Shown in pieces: positions 1-6,165 of a DNA stretch of 21,796 nt (within the stretch, counting starts at the first letter, position 1; each line of letters begins with the position of its first letter). Under the pieces are notes generated by a model, which saw only the letters and a list, made by a program, of their open reading frames with translations, was not told where the DNA came from and did no database searches. A program made the translations under genes and the position numbers. Location: positions 1 to 21,796 of IMG/VR virus record IMGVR_UViG_3300032287_000909, one strand, 5' to 3'. The stretch comes from a virus.

Positions 1-158
1 CCAAGGCAGAGCGCGCGGCATGCCGGCGTTGATTTTGGGCAGAGATTGAAGCCGGACAAGCTGGCTGGCGCCATGTAGTGGATGGCGTTCAAATACCCGT
101 AATTTTGCGCCTTCGCGGCCTTGGCGCTTTCCATAGAGAAAATCCGGTTTTTCATCAT
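1..158 (-). CDS. Gp88/DUF7227-like phage protein, partial
   Basis: This minus-strand gene starts at 158 and runs off the left edge, so only 52 codons are visible. The start is supported by an AAAGGA ribosome site nine bases upstream; a second ATG follows immediately. The visible protein begins MMKNRIFSMESAKAAKAQ, continues with GYLNAIHYMAPA and then a cysteine-rich segment of the form CPxxxxxCxxxCL. From memory, that pattern (a GYLxAIxxxAP stretch followed by spaced Cys residues) is typical of the phage Gp88/DUF7227 group, whose biochemical role is not established. The spaced cysteines could bind a metal or an Fe-S cluster, which is inference. It is the only minus-strand gene seen and probably belongs to an early or replication operon extending to the left, transcribed away from the virion genes. 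Confidence 0.7.
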   Translation of the reverse strand, partial: MMKNRIFSMESAKAAKAQNYGYLNAIHYMAPASLSGFNLCPKSTPACRALCL

Positions 159-237
159 GATGTGACATCCTTTGTGTCGGTGTTGACAATCAATCTGTGA
201 CAGACCGGCGGGATACTGTCAAACACTTTTTTACAAA

Positions 238-648
238 ATAGTCAAATAGTCATGGGGCGGCAATTTCAATTGCAGCATATAGTATTGCAAATGGAATTGA
301 AAACAGATGACTAGCGTGACTAGATTGTGGCGGTTTTGCCTTAATAGGAATTTATACGGGCGACTAATATGTGGCGAAAATGTGGTGTATGAGATGTCAA
401 TAATATCAGATGTAAATATTAAAGAAAGTGTTGTGGTTTTCGGTTGTTGATAGTCATGGAATGGGTTGGCGGATGACGGCGCCGTTGCCTAGGGAAATTG
501 GCGGTAAACCAATGGTTTTTTGCTGTTATAGTCAAATAGTCATTACTCTACTTATACGGTCTAGTAGATAGGTATAAATGTTATAGTGTAACAGTAGCGT
601 ATATTGGCCGATTGGAAAGGTCATGACTATTTGACCTAAATGACTATA
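238..648. repeat. TAGTCA/TGACTA iteron-like motif cluster
   Basis: The 16-mer ATAGTCAAATAGTCAT occurs exactly at 238-253 and 528-543. Thirteen bases of its inverse, ATGACTATTTGAC, lie at 623-635. Each full copy is itself a tandem of ATAGTCA with an 8-bp period. Further half copies are ATAGTCATGG at 450-459 (the same 3' flank as the first copy), TGACTAG at 308-314 and 317-323, and ATGACTAT at 640-647. That makes nine TAGTCA/TGACTA hexamers in about 410 bases, against roughly 0.2 expected by chance on both strands. All lie in non-coding sequence. This looks like an array of protein-binding sites. Confidence 0.65.
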
Positions 649-739
649 AGACTAATTTCCTGCCCCTCCGCGGCGGCGCCGTCTTTGCGCGCCAAACAAA
701 ACAGCACAAAATATTTTCGCCATTTTGTAAAAAACTGTT

Positions 740-767
740 TTGCGTAAAGGCGGCCCTGTGCTATCCT
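740..767 (+). promoter_or_regulatory. Putative sigma70-like promoter for the small ORF
   Basis: A TTGCGT -35-like hexamer at 740-745 and a TATCCT -10-like hexamer at 762-767 are separated by 16 bases. Transcription would start near 774, about 40 bases before the ATG at 813. The match is moderate. Confidence 0.35.
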
Positions 768-812
768 TTTTGTGTTGGTGATTCGCCGACAAAAACAAAC
801 GGGGTAAAGACA

Positions 813-968
813 ATGGTAAAGCGCTGGGCTTTCTCTTTCGATGGTATCGCTGGACGCGTAGAGCGCACACATAGCGCGGTATTCGTTTTTTGGGGCGGTA
901 TGGGTTTTCATCTCAATTGCGCCGACGACAATCTCCGCAACGCAATACTGGCGGCCGAACCCGCGTAA
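813..968 (+). CDS. Small hypothetical protein (51 aa)
   Basis: The 51-residue product begins MVKRWAFSFDGIAGRVER, contains the aromatic run AVFVFWGGMGFHL and ends AAEPA. I do not recognise the family. Support for a real gene is indirect. There is a promoter-like sequence upstream (740-767), a weak purine-rich site (GGGGTAAAGACA) before the ATG, a plausible amino-acid composition, and a strong hairpin starting ten bases after the stop. It stands alone between the AT-rich region and terS. A longer antisense ORF covers the same bases but looks like a by-product of GC-rich sequence. Small orphan proteins next to a regulatory region are often regulators or host-takeover peptides, but nothing in the sequence shows this. 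Confidence 0.4.
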   Translation: MVKRWAFSFDGIAGRVERTHSAVFVFWGGMGFHLNCADDNLRNAILAAEPA

Positions 969-978
969 CCCACTACCG

Positions 979-1004
979 CGCGTGGCGCCCACAAGCGCCA
1001 CGCG
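979..1004 (+). terminator. Strong hairpin after the small ORF (terminator-like, no U tract)
   Basis: A perfect 10-bp inverted repeat, CGCGTGGCGC (979-988) and GCGCCACGCG (995-1004), has a 6-nt loop. It starts ten bases after the stop codon at 968. No T run follows, so if it ends transcription it is not a classical intrinsic terminator; it could instead protect a 3' end. Confidence 0.4.
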
Positions 1005-1084
1005 GCCGCGCGCCAGGCGGCACACACGATCGCGCTACCGGCTACCGGCCACACGCGCCGAGAGAGAGAGGGGGGGGGCGGGGG

Positions 1085-1116
1085 CCCTGCGCCCGGAGGT
1101 GTCCGGTCACGCAGGG
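1085..1116 (+). terminator. Second hairpin upstream of terS (terminator-like)
   Basis: CCCTGCG (1085-1091) pairs with CGCAGGG (1110-1116), and inside it CCGGA (1093-1097) pairs with TCCGG (1102-1106) around a GGTG loop. A T-rich stretch follows, but only from about 1129, which is too far for a standard intrinsic terminator. It lies between a purine tract (1060-1084, with nine consecutive G) and the AT-rich promoter region of terS, so it may insulate the late operon. Confidence 0.35.
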
Positions 1117-1135
1117 TCCGCAAAAACTTTTTTAT

Positions 1136-1187
1136 TTTTTATGCAAACCGCAAACGTAAAAAATTTTTATGCAGACCGCAAAACGTT
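1136..1187. repeat. Direct repeat pair upstream of the late promoter
   Basis: Two near-identical copies with a 28-base period are seen: TTTTTATGCAAACCGCAAAC at 1136-1155 and TTTTTATGCAGACCGCAAAA at 1164-1183, each followed by a CGT within two bases. They lie just upstream of the putative terS promoter (1203-1231), at a place where an activator of late transcription could bind. That role is inference. Confidence 0.45.
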
Positions 1188-1202
1188 ACAAACCATAAAA
1201 CA

Positions 1203-1231
1203 TTGCCAAACATCCAGACCGGCGCTATCAT
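1203..1231 (+). promoter_or_regulatory. Putative late promoter, start site at or near the terS ATG
   Basis: TTGCCA (1203-1208) and TATCAT (1226-1231) are separated by exactly 17 bases, each one mismatch from the sigma70 consensus. The usual 6-8 base distance puts transcription start at about 1238, which is the A of the terS start codon. No ribosome binding site precedes that ATG, consistent with a leaderless message. Confidence 0.55.
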
Positions 1232-1237
1232 CTCGCA

Positions 1238-1672
1238 ATGAGCTTCCACTCACTCCCGCTCGCCCCCCGCAAAAAACTGGCCGCCACCGAGGCGCGGCTA
1301 GAGGCGCTGTACAACGCGGCCAAGCGCGGCCTCAAGAATGAGGCGCTGGCGCTGGCTGCCGGAATGCACCCGGGCGAATACCGCATGCTTCGCGAGTTCG
1401 ACCCGCTGGTCGAAATGGCCGAACAAAAAGGCCGCGCCGACGCCGAGCGCGAAATGGCCGACGTGCTGTACACCGCCGCCAAGGCGGGCGACACCAAGGC
1501 GGCGCTGGCTATGCTGCAGCACCAACATGGCTGGGTCGCCAAGCAACAGATCAGCGTGGACGTCGAGCAGCGCATCTCGATCACAGCCGCCCTGGAGCAA
1601 GCGCAACAGCGCGTGCATGACCTTATCGACGTAACGCCCACGACCGTGACACATGCAAACGACGATTTATAG
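1238..1672 (+). CDS. terS: Terminase small subunit
   Basis: The 144-residue protein is likely the DNA-recognition subunit of the packaging motor, which selects phage DNA and hands it to the large subunit. The identification rests on its position directly before the large terminase and on its architecture. A helical DNA-binding-like segment (about residues 14-55, LYNAAKRGLKNEALALAAGM) is followed by a helical oligomerisation-like part (AKAGDTKAALAMLQHQHG, about 81-98) and a segment with QISVDVEQRISITAALEQA. The length is close to P22 gp3 (162 aa). The last 20 bases overlap terL, indicating translational coupling. No Shine-Dalgarno sequence precedes the ATG, and a promoter-like sequence ends six bases before it. 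The family assignment is by context more than by a diagnostic motif. Confidence 0.75.
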   Translation: MSFHSLPLAPRKKLAATEARLEALYNAAKRGLKNEALALAAGMHPGEYRMLREFDPLVEMAEQKGRADAEREMADVLYTAAKAGDTKAALAMLQHQHGWVAKQQISVDVEQRISITAALEQAQQRVHDLIDVTPTTVTHANDDL

Positions 1673-3179
1673 CGCCGAGGAAGAGCAGCTCCTGATGTCC
1701 CGGCTATGGTCGCCGGCGCTCAAGGACGATCCGCTCAAGTTCGTGCTGTACGTCTTTCCGTGGCACCAGCGCGGTACGCCGCTGGAACATTACCACGGCC
1801 CGCGCAAATGGCAGCGCGAGGTGCTGGCGCAACTGACCGAGCACATCCGGCAAAACAACGGCAAAGTGGACTTTGACACGTTCCGGATGGCCGTGAGTTC
1901 CGGACGCGGCATCGGCAAGTCGGCGCTGGTCAGCTGGCTGGTGATCTGGTTCATCTCCACCCGGATCGGATCCACGACCATCGTGTCGGCCAACTCCGAG
2001 GCGCAGCTGCGGTCGATCACATGGGCCGAAATATCCAAGTGGTTGAGCATGGCCATGAACAACCACTGGTTCGAGATCAGCGCCACGCGCGTCATGCCGG
2101 CCAAATGGCTGGCCGAGCTGGTCGAGCGCGACCTGAACAAGGGCACGCGCTACTGGTACGTCGAGGGGCGGCTGTGGAGCGCCGAGAATCCGGACGCATA
2201 CGCGGGCGCGCACAACGTGGACGGCATGATGCTGGTGCTCGACGAGGCGTCGGGCATCGTGGACGCCATCTGGTCGGTCGCGGCGGGGTTCTTTACCGAA
2301 AACACGCCGCACCGGTTCTGGCTGGCCTTCTCGAACCCGCGCCGCAACAGCGGGTATTTCTACGAGTGCTTCAACTCCAAACGCGACTTCTGGCGCAACA
2401 TGATGGTGGACGCGCGCGAGGTCGAGGGCACCGACAAGCAGGTCTATCAGCAGATCATCGACGAATACGGGCCGGACAGCACGCAAGCGCACGTCGAGGT
2501 GTACGGGCAGTTTCCGAACGCCTCGGACGACCAATTCATCGGCTCGCGCACGGTGGACGAGGCCATGGCGCGGGCGCCGTACAAGGACGTCAGCGCACCC
2601 ATCGTCATCGGCGTGGACCCGGCGCGGTTCGGGTCGGACAGCACGGTCATTGCCGTGCGGCAAGGCCGGGACATCGTGGCCATCCGCAAGTACCAAGGCG
2701 ATGACACCATGACGGTCGTGGGCTACGTCATTGACGCCATCGAGGAGTTCAGCCCGGCGCTGGTCGTGATCGACGAGGGCGGCGTCGGCGGCGGCGTCGT
2801 GGACCGGCTCAAGGAGCAACGGTATAAGATCCGCGGCGTCAACTTTGGGATCAAGTCGCGCAACCCGCTGATGTGGGGCAACAAGCGCGCCGAGATGTGG
2901 GGGGCAATGCGCGAATGGCTGAAGACGGCGAGCATACCGAAGGATCGCTACCTCAAATCGGACCTGATTGGACCCCTCATGAAGCCGGACAGCAAGGGGA
3001 CGATCTTTTTGGAAAGCAAAAAGGACATGCGAAGCCGGGGGCTCGCCTCGCCCGACGCCGCCGACGCCATAGCGGTTACTTTCGCTTTCCCCGTCGCGCA
3101 CAGGGAGGCCCGGCCTACCGTTGACCGCCGCCCGCGTCAGGGGTATGGTTCCGTCTCCACGTCATGGATGGGCTCGTAG
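1653..3179 (+). CDS. terL: Terminase large subunit (ATPase-nuclease)
   Basis: This 508-residue protein is the packaging motor ATPase and headful/end nuclease. The ATPase half shows a Walker A-type loop SSGRGIGKS at residues 82-90 and a Walker B strand MMLVLDEA at 192-199 with the catalytic glutamate, followed by a coupling-like FSNPRR at 226-231. The RNase H-like nuclease half shows GVDPARFGSDST (320-331, first Asp at 322), VVIDEGGVGGGVVDRL (371-386, second acid at 374) and SPDAADAI (466-473, third acidic site). The length is close to P22 gp2 (499 aa). It begins inside terS with a 20-base overlap and acts on the portal vertex encoded downstream. All key motifs are intact, so the enzyme should be functional. 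Confidence 0.95.
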   Translation: MQTTIYSAEEEQLLMSRLWSPALKDDPLKFVLYVFPWHQRGTPLEHYHGPRKWQREVLAQLTEHIRQNNGKVDFDTFRMAVSSGRGIGKSALVSWLVIWFISTRIGSTTIVSANSEAQLRSITWAEISKWLSMAMNNHWFEISATRVMPAKWLAELVERDLNKGTRYWYVEGRLWSAENPDAYAGAHNVDGMMLVLDEASGIVDAIWSVAAGFFTENTPHRFWLAFSNPRRNSGYFYECFNSKRDFWRNMMVDAREVEGTDKQVYQQIIDEYGPDSTQAHVEVYGQFPNASDDQFIGSRTVDEAMARAPYKDVSAPIVIGVDPARFGSDSTVIAVRQGRDIVAIRKYQGDDTMTVVGYVIDAIEEFSPALVVIDEGGVGGGVVDRLKEQRYKIRGVNFGIKSRNPLMWGNKRAEMWGAMREWLKTASIPKDRYLKSDLIGPLMKPDSKGTIFLESKKDMRSRGLASPDAADAIAVTFAFPVAHREARPTVDRRPRQGYGSVSTSWMGS

Positions 3180-3183
3180 AAAC

Positions 3184-3345
3184 ATGCCCTTGATCAAATC
3201 CGCTAGTAAAAACGCGTTTCGGGCCAACGTAAAGGCCGAAGTGGCCTCCGGCAAACCGCAGAAACGCGCTTTGGCCATCGCCTACGCGACTAAGCGGGCT
3301 GCGGCGGGCAAGTCGGCATACGCGCCGCCAAAGAAGGGCAAGTGA
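3184..3345 (+). CDS. Small basic conserved phage protein (53 aa)
   Basis: The protein starts MPLIKSASKNAFRANVKAEV, continues SGKPQKRALAIAYATKRAA and ends in a basic PPKKGK tail. Small proteins of this pattern (MPLxKS..AFxxNVKxE...GKPQKQAxAIAY) are common next to terminase and portal genes in phages, from memory of such genomes; their function is unknown. I chose the ATG at 3184, four bases after the terL stop, because it gives the usual MPLIKS N terminus; an in-frame upstream start would lie inside terL. Its stop shares one base with the portal start (TGATG), so the two are translationally coupled. The strong positive charge suggests nucleic-acid contact, which is inference. Confidence 0.75.
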   Translation: MPLIKSASKNAFRANVKAEVASGKPQKRALAIAYATKRAAAGKSAYAPPKKGK

Positions 3346-5510
3346 TGCGGGATGACGACAAGCTGGCGCTGATGCGCAGCCGCTTTACGATGGCGATGGC
3401 GGCGTATAGCGAAAGCCGCGAGGACGAGCTCGACGATCTGCGTTTTATGGCGGGGTCGCCCGACAATCAGTGGCAGTGGCCAGCAGACGTACTGGCGACG
3501 CGCGGCGCGGTGCAGGGCCAGACAATCAACGCTCGCCCGTGTTTGACCATCAACAAGCTGCCTCAGCACGTCCGGCAGGTGACCAACGAACAGCGACAGA
3601 ATCGGCCGACCGGCAAGGTCATCCCAGCGGACGACAAGGCCGACATCGAGGTCGCGCAGGTCTTTGACGGCATGGTCCGGCACATCGAGTACATCTCGGA
3701 CGCCGACGTCGCTTATGACACGGCCTGTGACAACCAGGTCACGTATGGGGAAGGCTACATCCGCATCCTGACCGAGTACTGCCGCGAAGACAGTTTCGAT
3801 CAGGATATCAAGATCGGGCGCATCCGCAACTCTTTTTCGGTCTACATGGACCCCATGATCCAAGACCCCTGCGGCGCCGACGCACGGTTCTGCTTCATCA
3901 CTGAGGACATCGACAAGCGCGATTACGAGCGCATGTTCCCAAAAGCAGCGCCAATCAGCTCGCTAATGGCGAACGGCGTTGGCGACCCCAGCTTGAGTGC
4001 GTGGATCAATCAAGACACGGTGCGCATCGCGGAATATTTCTACTACGAGACCAAGAAACAGACGCTGCGACTGTACCCGGGCAACATATCGGTCTGGAAA
4101 GACAGCCCGCAGGACAAGCAGCTCATGTCCATGTTTGGCAAACCTCTGCGCGAACGCACGGCGGAGCGCAAGCAGGTCAAGTGGCTCAAGACCAACGGCT
4201 ACGAGGTGCTGGAAGAGCAGGACTGGGCAGGCAAGTGGATTCCGGTCGTCCGCGTCGTGGGCAACGAGTTTGAGGTAGACGGCCAGATTTATCTGTCCGG
4301 GCTTGTGCGCAACGCCAAAGACGCCCAGCGCATGTACAACTACTGGACCAGTCAAGAAGCCGAGATGCTGGCGTTGGCACCCAAAGCGCCGTTCATCGGC
4401 TACGGAGGCCAGTTTGAAGGCTACGAGCAGCAGTGGAAGACGGCCAACACGAACAATTGGCCGTATCTGGAGGTTAATCCGGACGTTACTGACGGCGCCG
4501 GCGCGCCTCTTCCGCTGCCGCAACGTGCTGCGCCTCCGCTGCCCCAGACAGGGCTTATTCAAGCCAAAATGGGCGCGTCTGACGACATCAAATCGACCAC
4601 GGGTCAGTACGACAGTTCACTTGGCGCTACCAGCAACGAACGGTCGGGCAAGGCCATCCTGGCACGCGAAAAGCAGGGGGATACGGGTACATATCACTAC
4701 GTTGACAACCTGTCCCGCGCCGTCCGCCACGTCACGCGGCAGCTTGTAGACCTGATCCCCAAGATATACGACACCGAGCGCGTTGCGCGCATTGTCGGCC
4801 TCGACGGCGAGGTCGGCATGGTCAAGATCAACCCGCAACAGCCCGAGCCGGTGAAAGAGATCCGGGACCAGAACGGCGGCGTAATCGAGAAGATCTACAA
4901 CCCCAGCGTCGGCGTGTACGACGTGTGCGTCACGACCGGCCCCGGCTACATGACCAAGCGGCAGGAAGCGCTCGACGCCATGTCGATGCTGCTGCAATCC
5001 AACCCGCAGCTCTGGACGGTCGCTGGCGATCTGTTCATCAAGAACATGGATTGGCCAGGCGCACAGGAGATGGCCAAGCGGTTTGCCAAGATCATCGACC
5101 CCAAGGTCATGGACGGCGAAGACCAGTCGCCCGAATTGGCGGCAGCCAAGCAGCAGCTTGAGGCGCTGACGCAAGAGCTGAACCGCATGACCGACATGAT
5201 CCAGCACATTCAGGACGGCATGGAAGCCCAGAAGATTGAGACGGACAAGTTCAAGGCCGAAATTCAGGCTTATGACGCGGAAACCAAGCGAATTTCAGCT
5301 GTGCAGAACAGCATGACGCCCGAGCAGATCCAAGACATCGTGATGGGGACCATTGCGGCCGCCATCGACACTGGCGATTTGATCGGAAACTTGCCCGAAA
5401 GAGAAGAAATGATGGGCGAAGAACCCGTCGAGATGCAAGAATCGCCAGAAATGCTGCAAATGCCCGCTCCAACCGGCGAAATGCCGCCAGATATGGTGCC
5501 ACAACCATGA
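3345..5510 (+). CDS. Portal protein, P22 type
   Basis: The 721-residue protein is nearly the same length as P22 gp1 (725 aa) and sits just after the terminase genes. It forms the dodecameric ring through which DNA enters and leaves the head. The N terminus (MRDDDKLALMRSRF...), the INARPCLTINKLPQHVRQV segment and the YDTACDNQVTYGEGYIRI segment are typical of the P22-like portal family. A long helical coiled-coil region (about residues 594-650, with LEALTQELNRMTDMI) fits the C-terminal barrel seen in this family. The extreme C terminus is rich in Met, Glu and Pro. A GTG lies three bases upstream, but the ATG at 3345 overlaps the previous stop as TGATG and follows AAGGG at a good distance. Confidence 0.9.
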   Translation: MRDDDKLALMRSRFTMAMAAYSESREDELDDLRFMAGSPDNQWQWPADVLATRGAVQGQTINARPCLTINKLPQHVRQVTNEQRQNRPTGKVIPADDKADIEVAQVFDGMVRHIEYISDADVAYDTACDNQVTYGEGYIRILTEYCREDSFDQDIKIGRIRNSFSVYMDPMIQDPCGADARFCFITEDIDKRDYERMFPKAAPISSLMANGVGDPSLSAWINQDTVRIAEYFYYETKKQTLRLYPGNISVWKDSPQDKQLMSMFGKPLRERTAERKQVKWLKTNGYEVLEEQDWAGKWIPVVRVVGNEFEVDGQIYLSGLVRNAKDAQRMYNYWTSQEAEMLALAPKAPFIGYGGQFEGYEQQWKTANTNNWPYLEVNPDVTDGAGAPLPLPQRAAPPLPQTGLIQAKMGASDDIKSTTGQYDSSLGATSNERSGKAILAREKQGDTGTYHYVDNLSRAVRHVTRQLVDLIPKIYDTERVARIVGLDGEVGMVKINPQQPEPVKEIRDQNGGVIEKIYNPSVGVYDVCVTTGPGYMTKRQEALDAMSMLLQSNPQLWTVAGDLFIKNMDWPGAQEMAKRFAKIIDPKVMDGEDQSPELAAAKQQLEALTQELNRMTDMIQHIQDGMEAQKIETDKFKAEIQAYDAETKRISAVQNSMTPEQIQDIVMGTIAAAIDTGDLIGNLPEREEMMGEEPVEMQESPEMLQMPAPTGEMPPDMVPQP

Positions 5511-5869
5511 AATGCGCCGAATTTATAGGCTGCCTGTTTCTCGCCCGCGACGTTGCACATTCAGTGCATCTGAACACGCGGTCGTTCGCCAAGCACAGCG
5601 CGCTCAACGGCTTCTATGACGGAATCATCGACCTCGCGGACAATTTCGCCGAGGCGTACCAAGGCCGGCACGGCTTGATCGGGCCGATTTCGCTGCATTC
5701 GGCCAAGAAAACGACCAACATTGTCGAGTTCTTGGAAGACAGCCTCGCCGAAATTGAAAAATCGCGATATACTGTCTGCGACCGCAGCGACACTGCGCTG
5801 CAAAACATCATCGACGAGATTGTCGGGTTGTACCTAAGCACCCTGTACAAGCTCAAATTCCTCGCGTGA
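5507..5869 (+). CDS. DUF5856-like phage protein
   Basis: The 120-residue protein begins MKCAEFIGCLFLARDVAHS and includes HSALNGFYDGIIDLADNFAE, EAYQGRHGLIGPISL and a C-terminal DEIVGLYLSTLYKLKFLA. From memory this matches a small phage family annotated as DUF5856, found in many tailed phages of different types. It looks all-helical, with conserved His, Asp and Glu residues arranged rather like a small ferritin/Dps-like bundle; that comparison is inference and no function is established. Its ATG overlaps the portal stop (ATGA), so it is coupled to the portal gene. It opens a block of genes that separates portal from scaffold, an insertion relative to P22. Confidence 0.7.
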   Translation: MKCAEFIGCLFLARDVAHSVHLNTRSFAKHSALNGFYDGIIDLADNFAEAYQGRHGLIGPISLHSAKKTTNIVEFLEDSLAEIEKSRYTVCDRSDTALQNIIDEIVGLYLSTLYKLKFLA

Positions 5870-5876
5870 GGTTATC

Positions 5877-6152
5877 ATGGGCCTGAAATACACCACAGTT
5901 TGCCTTGGCTATCAAAGGATTACTAGTCTTAGCTCGGCAACGGCGCTGACTGTACCTACGGGCGCGACACGGGCCTTGATTGTCGCAGAATCACAGGCCG
6001 TGCGCTGGCGCGATGACGGTACGGACCCCACGGCCAGCGTGGGGATGCCCGTGGCGACCAGCACGTATCTGAGCTATGACGGCGACCTCAGCCGCATAAA
6101 GTTTATCGAGCAGACAGCCAGCGCCACGCTGAACGTCACTTATTACGCATGA
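5877..6152 (+). CDS. Small virion-associated-like protein (91 aa)
   Basis: The protein begins MGLKYTTVCLGYQRITSLSS and contains VPTGATRALIVAESQAVRWR followed by DDGTDPTASVGMP. This motif is widespread among small beta-rich proteins encoded in phage structural regions; I know of no proven function. A GAGG ribosome site lies just before the ATG. It is followed after 13 bases by the fibre-like gene, so it may bind to or help assemble that product. The predicted composition (short alternating hydrophobic and Thr/Ser stretches, no signal peptide) fits a small beta-sandwich. Confidence 0.6.
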   Translation: MGLKYTTVCLGYQRITSLSSATALTVPTGATRALIVAESQAVRWRDDGTDPTASVGMPVATSTYLSYDGDLSRIKFIEQTASATLNVTYYA

Positions 6153-6165
6153 CGAGGACGCACGC

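Larger units (their letters stand above)
159..812. other. AT-rich intergenic region between divergent genes
   Basis: No convincing gene is seen on either strand over about 650 bases. The stretch from about 220 to 650 is clearly AT-rich compared with the rest of the window. It holds the TAGTCA motif cluster listed separately, a short perfect palindrome at 194-204 (TCTGT-G-ACAGA), and an imperfect inverted repeat with arms TTTCAATT (264-271) and AATTGAAA (295-302). The location between a leftward gene and the rightward late operon fits a regulatory switch or a replication origin. That reading is inference; no recognised phage repressor or origin sequence was identified. Confidence 0.6.

Noticed and set aside
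238-648. CRISPR-like array in the AT-rich region
   Set aside because: Repeat spacing is irregular (8 to more than 100 bases), the units are short and on both strands, and no cas gene is present.
636-1025. Minus-strand ORF of 129 codons over the small + strand gene
   Set aside because: Its composition is implausible, it spans the AT-rich to GC-rich boundary and the hairpin at 979-1004, and no ribosome site was noticed. The + strand frame reads more like a protein.
2021-2704. Alternative + frame ORF of 227 codons inside terL
   Set aside because: It is an Arg/Gly/His-rich shadow of the terminase frame with no domain.
1704-3101. Long antisense ORF (465 codons) across the large terminase gene
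   Set aside because: It is Arg/Val/Asp/His-rich with no recognisable domain, lies opposite a clear terminase, and is expected in GC-rich sequence.
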